NCBI GenBank assembly: GCA_000710935.1
Contig: BAYV01000013.1
Coordinates: 1 to 64,000, forward strand
Length of the DNA stretch: 64,000 nucleotides
Reading direction: 5' to 3'
Source: Iodidimonas nitroreducens
GTDB taxonomy: Bacteria > Pseudomonadota > Alphaproteobacteria > Sphingomonadales > Rhodothalassiaceae
Shown here: positions 10,749-18,134 of the stretch, in pieces
How the letters are laid out: every line of letters begins with the position of its first letter
How positions within the stretch are numbered: the stretch's first letter is position 1
Notes under the pieces: generated by a model
Seen by the model: only the letters and a program-made list of their open reading frames with translations
Told to the model about the DNA's origin: nothing
Database searches by the model: none
Made by a program: the position numbers and the translations under genes

Positions 10749-12008
10749 TCAGATGGCTTCCCCCCGCAGCACCATAGCATGAAGGGGGCTTGCGCCAATC
10801 CAATAACTCAATTCCGCCGGGTGGCCGATGGTCCAGATCGCCAGATCAGCGCTGAAGCCTTCGCGCAGCATCCCGGTTTCATGCTGAAGGCCAAGGGCCC
10901 GGGCGGCCTGTCGGGTCATTCCGGCCAGGGCATCGGCGGGGCTAAGCTGAAACAGTGTTGTGGCCATGTTCAGGGTGATCAGGGGTGACAGCAGCGGCGA
11001 GGAACCGGGATTGCAATCCGATGCGATGGCCATCGGCACGCCATGGCGCTTCAACGCAGCAATGGGCGGCAGGCGGGTTTCGCGCAGGGTATAAAAGGCC
11101 CCGGGCAGCAAAACCGCCACCGTGCCAGCCTCGGCCAAAGCTTTGGCATCCTCATCCTTGAGATATTCCAGATGATCGGCTGAAAGCGCCCCATGGCGGG
11201 CAGCAAGGGCGGCACCGCCCTGATGGCTTAATTGTTCGGCATGCAGCCTGACCGCCAGACCATGGGCGCGGGCACGGCGAAAAAGCCGATCAATCTGCCC
11301 CGGGGAAAAGCCGATGCTTTCGCAAAAACCATCCACCGCATCGGCAAGCTGCTCGGCGGCGATCAGGGGGATCATCTCGTCACACAGCCAATCGATATAG
11401 CTGTCATGATCGCCATCATGATCCGGCGGCAGGGCATGGGCCCCCAGAAAGCTGCGGCTGACCCGTATCGGGCGGGCATTTTGGATGCGATCCATTACCC
11501 GCAGCATTTTCAGTTCGTTTTCGCGATCAAGCCCATAGCCGGATTTGATCTCGATAGTGCCCAAACCTTCGGCCTGCATCAGATCGAGCCTTTGAAGCGC
11601 TGATGCCAAAAGTGTTTCCTCAGTGGCCGAACGGGTGGCGCGCACGGTGGCGGCAATGCCACCCCCTTGTTTGGCAATTTCGGCATAGGGGATGCCCTTG
11701 AGCCTGAGATTAAATTCCGCAACCCGGTTGCCGCCAAAAATGAGATGGGTGTGGCAATCGATCAGCGCCGGGGTGATCCAGCGCCCATCACAGGCGATGA
11801 TCTGGCGGGCCAGCTTTTCCGGACTTTGGGGAAGATTTTTGCGCGGCCCGAGCCAACGGATTCTGCTCCCCTCGATCGCAATGGCGGCATCGGGGATGAT
11901 CGCAAAATCATCTGCCTCTTCGGCACCTGTTTCACGGATGCGCGCCGGGTCCATGCTGGCGAGATGACAGTGATGATAAAGTCTGTCCCACATCGGAAAG
12001 GGATGCAC
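10749..12008 (-). CDS. hutI: Imidazolonepropionase
   Basis: HutI opens the imidazolone ring to give N-formimino-L-glutamate, the third step of the pathway. It is an amidohydrolase-superfamily metalloenzyme: the metal-binding HTH motif (DCHTHLIFGGNR) lies near residue 85, and the later motifs RLHAEQL, SADHLEYL and IASDCNPGSSP are present. The length of 414-419 residues fits. The start is uncertain: the GTG at 12008 has a purine-rich stretch almost touching it, and an in-frame ATG at 11993 gives MWDRLYHHCH. It heads the leftward hut unit and faces hutG across a shared regulatory gap. Confidence 0.95.
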   Translation of the reverse strand: MHPFPMWDRLYHHCHLASMDPARIRETGAEEADDFAIIPDAAIAIEGSRIRWLGPRKNLPQSPEKLARQIIACDGRWITPALIDCHTHLIFGGNRVAEFNLRLKGIPYAEIAKQGGGIAATVRATRSATEETLLASALQRLDLMQAEGLGTIEIKSGYGLDRENELKMLRVMDRIQNARPIRVSRSFLGAHALPPDHDGDHDSYIDWLCDEMIPLIAAEQLADAVDGFCESIGFSPGQIDRLFRRARAHGLAVRLHAEQLSHQGGAALAARHGALSADHLEYLKDEDAKALAEAGTVAVLLPGAFYTLRETRLPPIAALKRHGVPMAIASDCNPGSSPLLSPLITLNMATTLFQLSPADALAGMTRQAARALGLQHETGMLREGFSADLAIWTIGHPAELSYWIGASPLHAMVLRGEAI

Positions 12009-12028
12009 CTTCTCTGTTTCACGATAAT

Positions 12029-12039
12029 AATCTATACAG
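12029..12039. promoter_or_regulatory. Candidate HutC operator in the hutI-hutG divergent region
   Basis: This is the second copy of the 11-mer, read as CTGTATAGATT on the minus strand (AATCTATACAG on plus). It sits between the divergent starts of hutI and hutG, where one bound repressor could control both. The sequence identity is seen directly; the role is inference. Confidence 0.5.
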
Positions 12040-12087
12040 CTTGGGTGAAACAGGCGGATGATGCAAGCATCGAAAGGGGATAAGGGG

Positions 12088-13026
12088 ATGATGTCGGATC
12101 AATCGGAATGCCGGTCATGGCGGTCTGTGGCGTCTTTATTGGGGGATGATCCCCATGCCTCCATCGCCCTATTAGGGCTGCCTTTGGGGGAAAAATCCCT
12201 CACCCCCGGGCGCTGCGATCTGGCGCCATCGGTGGTGCGGAAAGCGCTTTTGCGGCTATCCACCTATGATCTGGAGCGTGATCTTTCCCTTGATCATCTG
12301 AAGATATTGGATGGCGGCGATCTGATGCTGAAGGCGATGAGCCCGGCTGAGGCCTATCAACCCATCGCCGACAGGCTGGCCGAACTGGCGCATAAGCGCG
12401 ATCTGACGCTCGTGCTCGGCGGCAATAATGCCATCACCCGGCCAGCCCTTGCGGGATTGGCAAAAGCCCGGGGTTTGGGTCTTGATCGGGTGGGGCTGTT
12501 GACATTGGATGCCCATTTCGATCTGCGCGATACCGATTGCGGCCTCAATAATGGCAATCCGGTGCAGGGTTTGCTTGATGATGGGCTGCCCGGTAACCAG
12601 ATCGCTCAGATCGGCCTGCAGCCTTTTGCCAATACCAAACGCATGGCCGATAAGGCGCGGCAGGCAGGCATTGCTGTGTATCCCATGGCCCGGGTGATGG
12701 AGCGGGGGTTGGCGGCCTCTATCGATGCGGCTTTGGCCGGATTGCAAGAGCGGGTGGACGTGATTTATGTGGATTTCGACATTGATGTGATCGCCCGCCA
12801 TGAAGCCCCCGGTGCCCCCGGTGCCCGCCCGGGCGGGGTATCGGCCCATGATTTTTTCGCCGCCGCCTGCCAGATTGCCCGGCATCCCAAAGTGGCGATG
12901 GTGGATCTGTGCGAATTTGATCCTGCCCTTGATATGAGCGACATCACAGCCCTGGTGGCGGCCCGCTGGATGGCGGAAATTCTGATGGGCTATGGCTTGC
13001 GACACAGAATGGTTACGGATTGTTAA
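12088..13026 (+). CDS. hutG: Formimidoylglutamase (arginase family)
   Basis: This ureohydrolase-family enzyme most likely splits formiminoglutamate into glutamate and formamide, the last step of the four-enzyme hut route. Binuclear Mn-binding motifs are visible: GGNNAITRP, LDAHFDLRD (DxHxD) and VDFDIDVIARHEAPG (DxD with the following E). The frame opens at 12058, but the ATG at 12088 follows AAGGGG at a better distance and gives about 312 residues. No hutF (formiminoglutamate deiminase) is present, which supports the formamide-releasing branch. Transcription diverges from hutI. Confidence 0.87.
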   Translation: MMSDQSECRSWRSVASLLGDDPHASIALLGLPLGEKSLTPGRCDLAPSVVRKALLRLSTYDLERDLSLDHLKILDGGDLMLKAMSPAEAYQPIADRLAELAHKRDLTLVLGGNNAITRPALAGLAKARGLGLDRVGLLTLDAHFDLRDTDCGLNNGNPVQGLLDDGLPGNQIAQIGLQPFANTKRMADKARQAGIAVYPMARVMERGLAASIDAALAGLQERVDVIYVDFDIDVIARHEAPGAPGARPGGVSAHDFFAAACQIARHPKVAMVDLCEFDPALDMSDITALVAARWMAEILMGYGLRHRMVTDC

Positions 13027-13081
13027 ATTATTCGATGAGGGGGGTTGATTATATCAGCCAAATATAGTCATCATCCCGTTA

Positions 13082-13115
13082 GCAGAGAATAAAATCACTT
13101 TATTCGCAACTCTGC
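13082..13115. repeat. Imperfect inverted repeat upstream of the M16 peptidase gene
   Basis: GAATAAA and TTTATTC form a perfect 7-bp inverted repeat with a 5-nt centre. An outer pair GCAGAG / CTCTGC encloses it with a small bulge. It lies about 40-70 bp before the start codon. No T-run follows in either direction, so it is not a standard terminator; a leader hairpin or an operator is possible. Confidence 0.5.
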
Positions 13116-13152
13116 AAAAACCCAATGGGGCTGCCAAAAAGAGGGGTCATTC

Positions 13153-15894
13153 ATGACATTTCCTGGATTCTTGAAACGGGCGCTGATCGCAGCGTCTTTT
13201 TGTTTTGGGGGGGCGGCGCTGGCTGTTGAGATGCCAGCCGTCGATATCCCTTATGAAAGTTTTACGCTTGAAAATGGCCTGCGGGTCGTTGTGCATGAAG
13301 ATAGAAAAGCGCCGGTTGTGGCGGTTTCTGTCTGGTATCATGTGGGTTCAAAGAATGAACCGGTTGGAAAAACCGGCTTTGCCCATTTGTTCGAACATCT
13401 GATGTTCAATGGCTCTGAAAATTATGACGGCGAATTCTTCGAGCCATTGCAAGAAGTGGGGGTGACCGATATCAATGGCACCACATGGCTTGATCGCACC
13501 AATTATTTCGAAACGGTGCCAACGCCTGCGCTGGAGCGGGCTTTGTTTCTGGAATCGGATCGCATGGGCCATCTGCTCGGCGCGGTGACACAGGAAAAGC
13601 TCGATAATCAGCGCGGTGTGGTGCAAAATGAAAAGCGCCAAGGCGAAAATCAGCCCTATGGGCGGGCCTTTGAAGCTTTGCAAAAAGGCGTGTTTCCAGT
13701 TGGCCATCCCTATCATCATTCCACCATCGGATCGATGGCAGATCTCGATGCGGCCTCTTTGGATGATGTGAAGGAATGGTTCAAAACCTATTATGGCCCG
13801 AATAATTCCGTGCTGGTTTTGGCGGGCGATATTAATGTGGCTCAGGCCCGCGATCTGGTGACCCGGTATTTCGGCGATATTCCCGCCGGGCCGCCTTTGA
13901 GCCAGGCCAAGGCCGCAATTCCTGAACTCAACTCGAATGTCCGCGAAGTGATGGAAGATCGTGTGCCTCAGGCCCGTGTCTATCGGGTGTGGGCGGTGCC
14001 GGGGCGGACCACGCAATCTGCTGCCGTACTCGATGTGGCGGCGGAAATTCTGGGCGGCGGCAAAACCTCGCGCCTTTACCGCGATCTTGCCTATGATCGC
14101 CAGATTGCCACCAATATTCAGGTGGGTTTGTTTCCCTTTGAATTATCGAGCCTGTTTTTCATTCAGGCGGATGTGAAAGATGGCGAATCTGTTGCCGAAG
14201 TCAGCAGCCGCATCGATCAGGTGGTTGCCGATTTTCTGGCTAAAGGTCCGACCAAGGCTGAATTGGAGCGGGCCCAGATCGGCCTCATCGGTGAAGATGT
14301 GCGGGCCTTGGAAAAGGTTGGCGGTTTTGGCGGCAAGGCTGTGACTTTGGCTGAAGGCGCGCTTTATGCCGGCGATCCGGGCTTTTACAAAACCCGGCTG
14401 CAGCGCATTGCCGGGGCTTCGATCAATGATGTCAAAACGCAATCCGCCCAATGGCTGTCGCGTCATCATTATCAGCTTGAAGTCACCCCCTTTGGTGAAT
14501 TTACGGCAGCAGCCGGTGGAATCGATCGCACGGGAGGATTGCCGGGTGTGGATGAAAGCCCCGAGCTTGATTTCCCCGCCATCGAAACCGCAACCCTTTC
14601 CAATGGGATCGAAGTGGTTCTGGCCAATCGCGCCACAGTTCCTATCGTCAATATATCGGTGATGTTTGATGCCGGGTTTGCGGCGGATCGGGGCCTGAAG
14701 CTGGGCAGTGCGTCTCTGACCCTTGAAATGCTTGATGAAGGCACGAAAAAGCGCTCGGCGCTCAAGATCGCGGAAGAACTGGAATCATTGGGTGCCCAAT
14801 TAAATACCGGCTCCAATCTCGATGTTTCAACCGTGGCGCTCAATGCCCTCAAAACGGAATTGGCGGGTTCGGTGGATATTCTGGCCGATGTGGTGCGCAA
14901 TCCGGCTTTTTCCGCGACCGAACTGGAACGCTTGCGTCAGCAAAGGCTGGCCCGGATCCGGCAGGAAGAAAGCCAGCCGGTGTCTATCGCTTTGCGGCAA
15001 TTGCCTCCGATCCTTTATGGTGATGATCATGCCTATGGTATTCCCTTCACCGGGTCTGGCACGCTTCAATCGGTGGCATCGATCAGCCGTGATGATCTGA
15101 TCGCCTATCACCAAAGCTGGTTGCGGCCCGATAATGCCAGGATTTTCGTTGTGGGGGATAGCACCATGGCGGACATCAAGCCCATTCTGGAAAAAGCCTT
15201 TGGCGATTGGAAAGCCACAGGGGCCAAGGCGCCTGAAAAAGCCATCGATCAGGTGGATTTGCCAAAAACCGGCAAGATCATCATCGTTGATCGCCCGGGT
15301 TCGCCGCAATCTCTGATCCTTGCGGGCCATCTGGCACCCGCAACCGGGGCTGAAAACAATATCGCCATCACCACGATGAACGATATTCTGGGCGGCCAAT
15401 TCACAGCGCGGGTGAATATGAACCTGCGGGAAGAAAAAGGCTGGGCCTATGGCGCCTATACCTTCATGCAGGATGCCCGTGGGCAGCGGCCTTTCTTTGT
15501 TTATGCGCCAGTGCAAACCGATAAAACGGCGCTGTCCATGGCGGAACTGGTGGTGGAATTAAAAGCCATCACCGGCGATAAGCCTGCGACCGAGGATGAA
15601 CTGGTGATGGCGGTGCGCAATAATGTGCGCAGCCTGCCCGGTCAGTTTGAAACCGCGCGGGATGTTTTGGGGGCGATGCTTGCCAATGCCCGTTTTGGTC
15701 GGGCGCTTGATTATGAGGAAAGCCTCAAGCAGCGCTATGAACAGCTTGATCTTGCGGCAATCGAGCAAGCCGCCAATCAGGTTCTGCACCCTGATCAACT
15801 GGTGTGGATGGTGATTGGGGATCGGGCTAAGATCGAGGATGAAATCCGTGCCCTTGATTTGGGTGAGGTGATCGTCCAAGGCGGCCAGAACTAA
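13153..15894 (+). CDS. Periplasmic M16 family zinc metallopeptidase (two-unit)
   Basis: A 913-residue M16 (pitrilysin-type) peptidase. An N-terminal Sec signal is clear (FLKRALIAASFCFGGAALA, residues about 6-24). The inverted zinc motif HxxEH appears as HLFEH at residues 78-82, with the distal glutamate in VVQNEKRQ. A second M16 unit begins around residue 480 and lacks the HxxEH motif, as expected for the structural half of fused enzymes. Its likely job is degradation of peptides or signal peptides in the periplasm; the substrate is unknown. The ATG follows GAGGGG. The gene is monocistronic, with a strong intrinsic terminator 25 bp after the stop. Confidence 0.93.
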   Translation: MTFPGFLKRALIAASFCFGGAALAVEMPAVDIPYESFTLENGLRVVVHEDRKAPVVAVSVWYHVGSKNEPVGKTGFAHLFEHLMFNGSENYDGEFFEPLQEVGVTDINGTTWLDRTNYFETVPTPALERALFLESDRMGHLLGAVTQEKLDNQRGVVQNEKRQGENQPYGRAFEALQKGVFPVGHPYHHSTIGSMADLDAASLDDVKEWFKTYYGPNNSVLVLAGDINVAQARDLVTRYFGDIPAGPPLSQAKAAIPELNSNVREVMEDRVPQARVYRVWAVPGRTTQSAAVLDVAAEILGGGKTSRLYRDLAYDRQIATNIQVGLFPFELSSLFFIQADVKDGESVAEVSSRIDQVVADFLAKGPTKAELERAQIGLIGEDVRALEKVGGFGGKAVTLAEGALYAGDPGFYKTRLQRIAGASINDVKTQSAQWLSRHHYQLEVTPFGEFTAAAGGIDRTGGLPGVDESPELDFPAIETATLSNGIEVVLANRATVPIVNISVMFDAGFAADRGLKLGSASLTLEMLDEGTKKRSALKIAEELESLGAQLNTGSNLDVSTVALNALKTELAGSVDILADVVRNPAFSATELERLRQQRLARIRQEESQPVSIALRQLPPILYGDDHAYGIPFTGSGTLQSVASISRDDLIAYHQSWLRPDNARIFVVGDSTMADIKPILEKAFGDWKATGAKAPEKAIDQVDLPKTGKIIIVDRPGSPQSLILAGHLAPATGAENNIAITTMNDILGGQFTARVNMNLREEKGWAYGAYTFMQDARGQRPFFVYAPVQTDKTALSMAELVVELKAITGDKPATEDELVMAVRNNVRSLPGQFETARDVLGAMLANARFGRALDYEESLKQRYEQLDLAAIEQAANQVLHPDQLVWMVIGDRAKIEDEIRALDLGEVIVQGGQN

Positions 15895-15918
15895 ATAGCG
15901 CGATGCTGAAAAAATGGG

Positions 15919-15955
15919 CCCCCGGTCTCCTTATCAAGGGTGCCGGGGGTTTTTG
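15919..15955 (+). terminator. Intrinsic terminator after the M16 peptidase gene
   Basis: A stem of CCCCCGG (15919-15925) with CCGGGGG (15943-15949) is followed directly by TTTTT and further T-rich sequence. Confidence 0.85.
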
Positions 15956-15979
15956 TTATGGGATCAGAAAGAATAGCCG

Positions 15980-16600
15980 ATGGGTTTTTATGCAACATAT
16001 CTTTTGCCGCATCTGATCGAACGTGCCTGTGGCGCCCCGCAGATCAAGGCGCAAAGGCAAAGGCTGATCCCGCAGGCCTCAGGCCGGGTGGCCGAAATCG
16101 GTTTGGGAACCGGCCATAATCTGCCCTTTTATGATGCGCAAAAAGTGGATCATCTCATCGGGGTTGACCCTGCGGGGGCGATGCTGGGCCGGGCCAAAAA
16201 ACGCGCAGCAGGGCTTGGTTTTCCCATTGAAATCATGGCCTTGGATGGCGAAAATCTGCCTTTTGATGCGGCCAGCCTTGATAGTATCGTGGTCACCTAC
16301 AGCTTATGCACCATTCCCGATCCGGCCCGCGCCATCCGGGAAATGCGCCGGGTTTTAAAGCCTGATGGCAGGCTTTATTTTGCCGAACATGGCCGCGCGC
16401 CGGATGATGCGGTTTCGCGCTGGCAGCAACGGCTCGATCATTGGCTGTGGCCAAATATTGCGGGGGGCTGCCATCTCAGTCGGCGACCCGATCTGCTTTT
16501 GCGTACGGCAGGCTTTGAATTTGATTGGCTCGATCGCGGCTATTTGGCCGGTATCCCCCGCATTCTGGGCTATCATTTTTGCGGTGTTGCGCGGCCCTGA
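15980..16600 (+). CDS. Class I SAM-dependent methyltransferase
   Basis: A 206-residue Rossmann-fold methyltransferase. Motif I reads VAEIGLGTGHNLPFY (residues about 37-51), motif II LIGVDP, and the post-motif region has LCTIPDPARAIREM and the proline-rich VLKPDGRLYFAEHG. The overall pattern resembles the Methyltransf_11 group that includes METTL7-like and phospholipid N-methyltransferase-like proteins, so a small-molecule or lipid substrate is plausible, but it cannot be assigned. The gene starts just after the M16 terminator and may be transcribed on its own or with the downstream GNAT gene (164-bp gap). Confidence 0.82.
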   Translation: MGFYATYLLPHLIERACGAPQIKAQRQRLIPQASGRVAEIGLGTGHNLPFYDAQKVDHLIGVDPAGAMLGRAKKRAAGLGFPIEIMALDGENLPFDAASLDSIVVTYSLCTIPDPARAIREMRRVLKPDGRLYFAEHGRAPDDAVSRWQQRLDHWLWPNIAGGCHLSRRPDLLLRTAGFEFDWLDRGYLAGIPRILGYHFCGVARP

Positions 16601-16764
16601 GGCCCCTCACCTTACCGCAGATCTATCCTTTTTGAAGATTATGACCGATCTTGACAGATTGGGTCTGGACGCTGTGCCCGCTGCTCGTGCAGGGTGGCGC
16701 CTTCCCGCGATGGCAGCGAACCTGACCATTTCATTTCAGATGATTGCAGATGAGGCGACGCCTG

Positions 16765-17895
16765 ATGACGATCACTATTCGGACCGTTGAACCCGGCAAG
16801 GCGCTGAAAGATTTCATAGAATTTCCAGAAACATTGTATCGCGGCGATCCGGGCTGGGTGAGCCCTTTGCGGATGGAGGTCCGAAAACGTTTGTCGCCAG
16901 ATAAGAACCCATTTTTCGCTCATGCCGATGTGGCCTTGTTCACCGCATGGTCTGATGGCCGCATGGTGGGGCGCTGTTCGGCGCAGATCGATCATGAACA
17001 TTTGCGCGTGTATCAAGATGAAACGGGCTTTTTCGGTTTTTTCGATACGATCGATGATCCGGCTGTGGCCCAGGCACTTTTAAAGGCGGCGGGGGATTGG
17101 TGCGCGGCGCGTGGGATGCGGCAGATGCGGGGGCCTTTTAGCCTTGGTATCAATGAAGACATTGGCGTTATGAGCGAAGGTTTTGATGCCCATTCGGTGA
17201 TGCTCACCCCCTATCATCGCCCCTATCAGGCGGGTTTGATCGAGGCTTGCGGCTTTTCTCAGGTAAAAGAGATCATCAATTGGCGCTATCTGTGCCATGA
17301 TTTGGCCCCCCGGGCGCAAAAAGGCTATGATATCATCAAGGATCTGCCCGAAGTGCGGATCAGGCAGATCGATAAAAGCCGCCTTGATGACGAAATGGCC
17401 ATCGTGCGCAGTGTGTTCAATGATGCCTGGAGCGATAATTGGGGCTATGTGCCCTGGACCGATGCGGAATTTGCCAAGGCCGTCGAAGAATTTCGGATGA
17501 TTTTGGAGCCTCGGCTTGCCCTGATCACCGAGGTGGATGGCGTGCCCATGGGGATTGCCATTTGCCTGCCCAATTTGAATGAGGCCATCGCCGGTTTCGA
17601 TGGGCGGCTGGGGCCGATCAATCTGTTGAAGCTGGTGTGGCGGATCAAAAGAAATCAATGCGTGACCGCGAAATTGCCCCTGATGGGCATCCGCAAGGAA
17701 ATTCAGCGCAAGCGCCGCTATGGGGGGCTGGCGATTGCGATGTGCGTGCGCATTGCCATGGCTTTGGACGAATTGAAATTTGAAGAAGTGGAACTGGGCT
17801 GGACGCTTGAGAACAATCACCCCATCAATGCGGTGATCACCCGCATGGGGGCCACCCCCTATAAGCGCCACCGCATTTATCAAAAGGCGCTTTAG
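16765..17895 (+). CDS. GNAT-fold acyltransferase-like protein
   Basis: A protein of about 376 residues with a GNAT-like C-terminal half. The region LALITEVDGVPMGIAICLPN followed by RRYGGLAIAMCVRIAMAL and VELGWTLENNHPINAVITRMG is the beta4/acetyl-CoA loop/beta5 pattern of N-acetyltransferases. The N-terminal half (FIEFPETLYRGDPGWVSPL) is a conserved bacterial extension that has been annotated inconsistently in databases. The substrate is unknown. The frame opens at 16744, but the ATG at 16765 follows GAGGCG at about 7 nt. The next gene region begins with a sigma-54 promoter, so this gene is not part of the flagellar unit. Confidence 0.78.
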   Translation: MTITIRTVEPGKALKDFIEFPETLYRGDPGWVSPLRMEVRKRLSPDKNPFFAHADVALFTAWSDGRMVGRCSAQIDHEHLRVYQDETGFFGFFDTIDDPAVAQALLKAAGDWCAARGMRQMRGPFSLGINEDIGVMSEGFDAHSVMLTPYHRPYQAGLIEACGFSQVKEIINWRYLCHDLAPRAQKGYDIIKDLPEVRIRQIDKSRLDDEMAIVRSVFNDAWSDNWGYVPWTDAEFAKAVEEFRMILEPRLALITEVDGVPMGIAICLPNLNEAIAGFDGRLGPINLLKLVWRIKRNQCVTAKLPLMGIRKEIQRKRRYGGLAIAMCVRIAMALDELKFEEVELGWTLENNHPINAVITRMGATPYKRHRIYQKAL

Positions 17896-17921
17896 CCGCC
17901 AATTCCCTCTCTGCCCTTATT

Positions 17922-17936
17922 TGGCACGATCATTGC
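17922..17936 (+). promoter_or_regulatory. Sigma-54 (-24/-12) promoter of the flgK-flgL unit
   Basis: TGGCACGATCATTGC matches the RpoN consensus TGGCAC-N5-TTGC at every fixed position, with 10 nt between the GG and GC dinucleotides as required. Transcription would start near 17948, giving a leader before the small ORF at 17979 and flgK. Class-specific control of hook-associated protein genes by sigma-54 is known in several alphaproteobacteria. Confidence 0.85.
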
Positions 17937-17978
17937 TTCTACTTGGCTGTCATGATGCAGTCGCAAAGGTCGTGAGCG

Positions 17979-18134
17979 ATGATCGAGCAGAGAAAAACCA
18001 TTAGAATTGATGCCTTTGGCCGGGATTTAGGGCCATCGGGCCTTGCTGGTGATCGGCAAGCCCGGTTCGGCAGAACTTGCCGTGCTCATATCCAAAATCT
18101 GGCTGCATCCCTTTTGGTGCGGAGGGTTGGCTGA
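17979..18134 (+). CDS. Small ORF (51 aa) translationally coupled to flgK
   Basis: This short frame, MIEQRKTIRIDAFGRDLG at its start, lies just downstream of the sigma-54 promoter and ends at TGATG, where its stop shares one base with the flgK start codon. AAAGG lies about 9 nt before its ATG. The peptide is basic and Arg-rich with no membrane segment. It may be a real small protein, or a leader whose translation opens the flgK ribosome-binding site. I do not recognise the sequence; it is too short to judge by codon use alone. Confidence 0.45.
   Translation: MIEQRKTIRIDAFGRDLGPSGLAGDRQARFGRTCRAHIQNLAASLLVRRVG

Noticed and set aside
16641-16790. 49-codon frame (MTDLDRLGLD...) in the gap before the GNAT-like gene
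   Set aside because: It overlaps the GNAT start by 26 bp, has no ribosome site and no similarity that I recognise.
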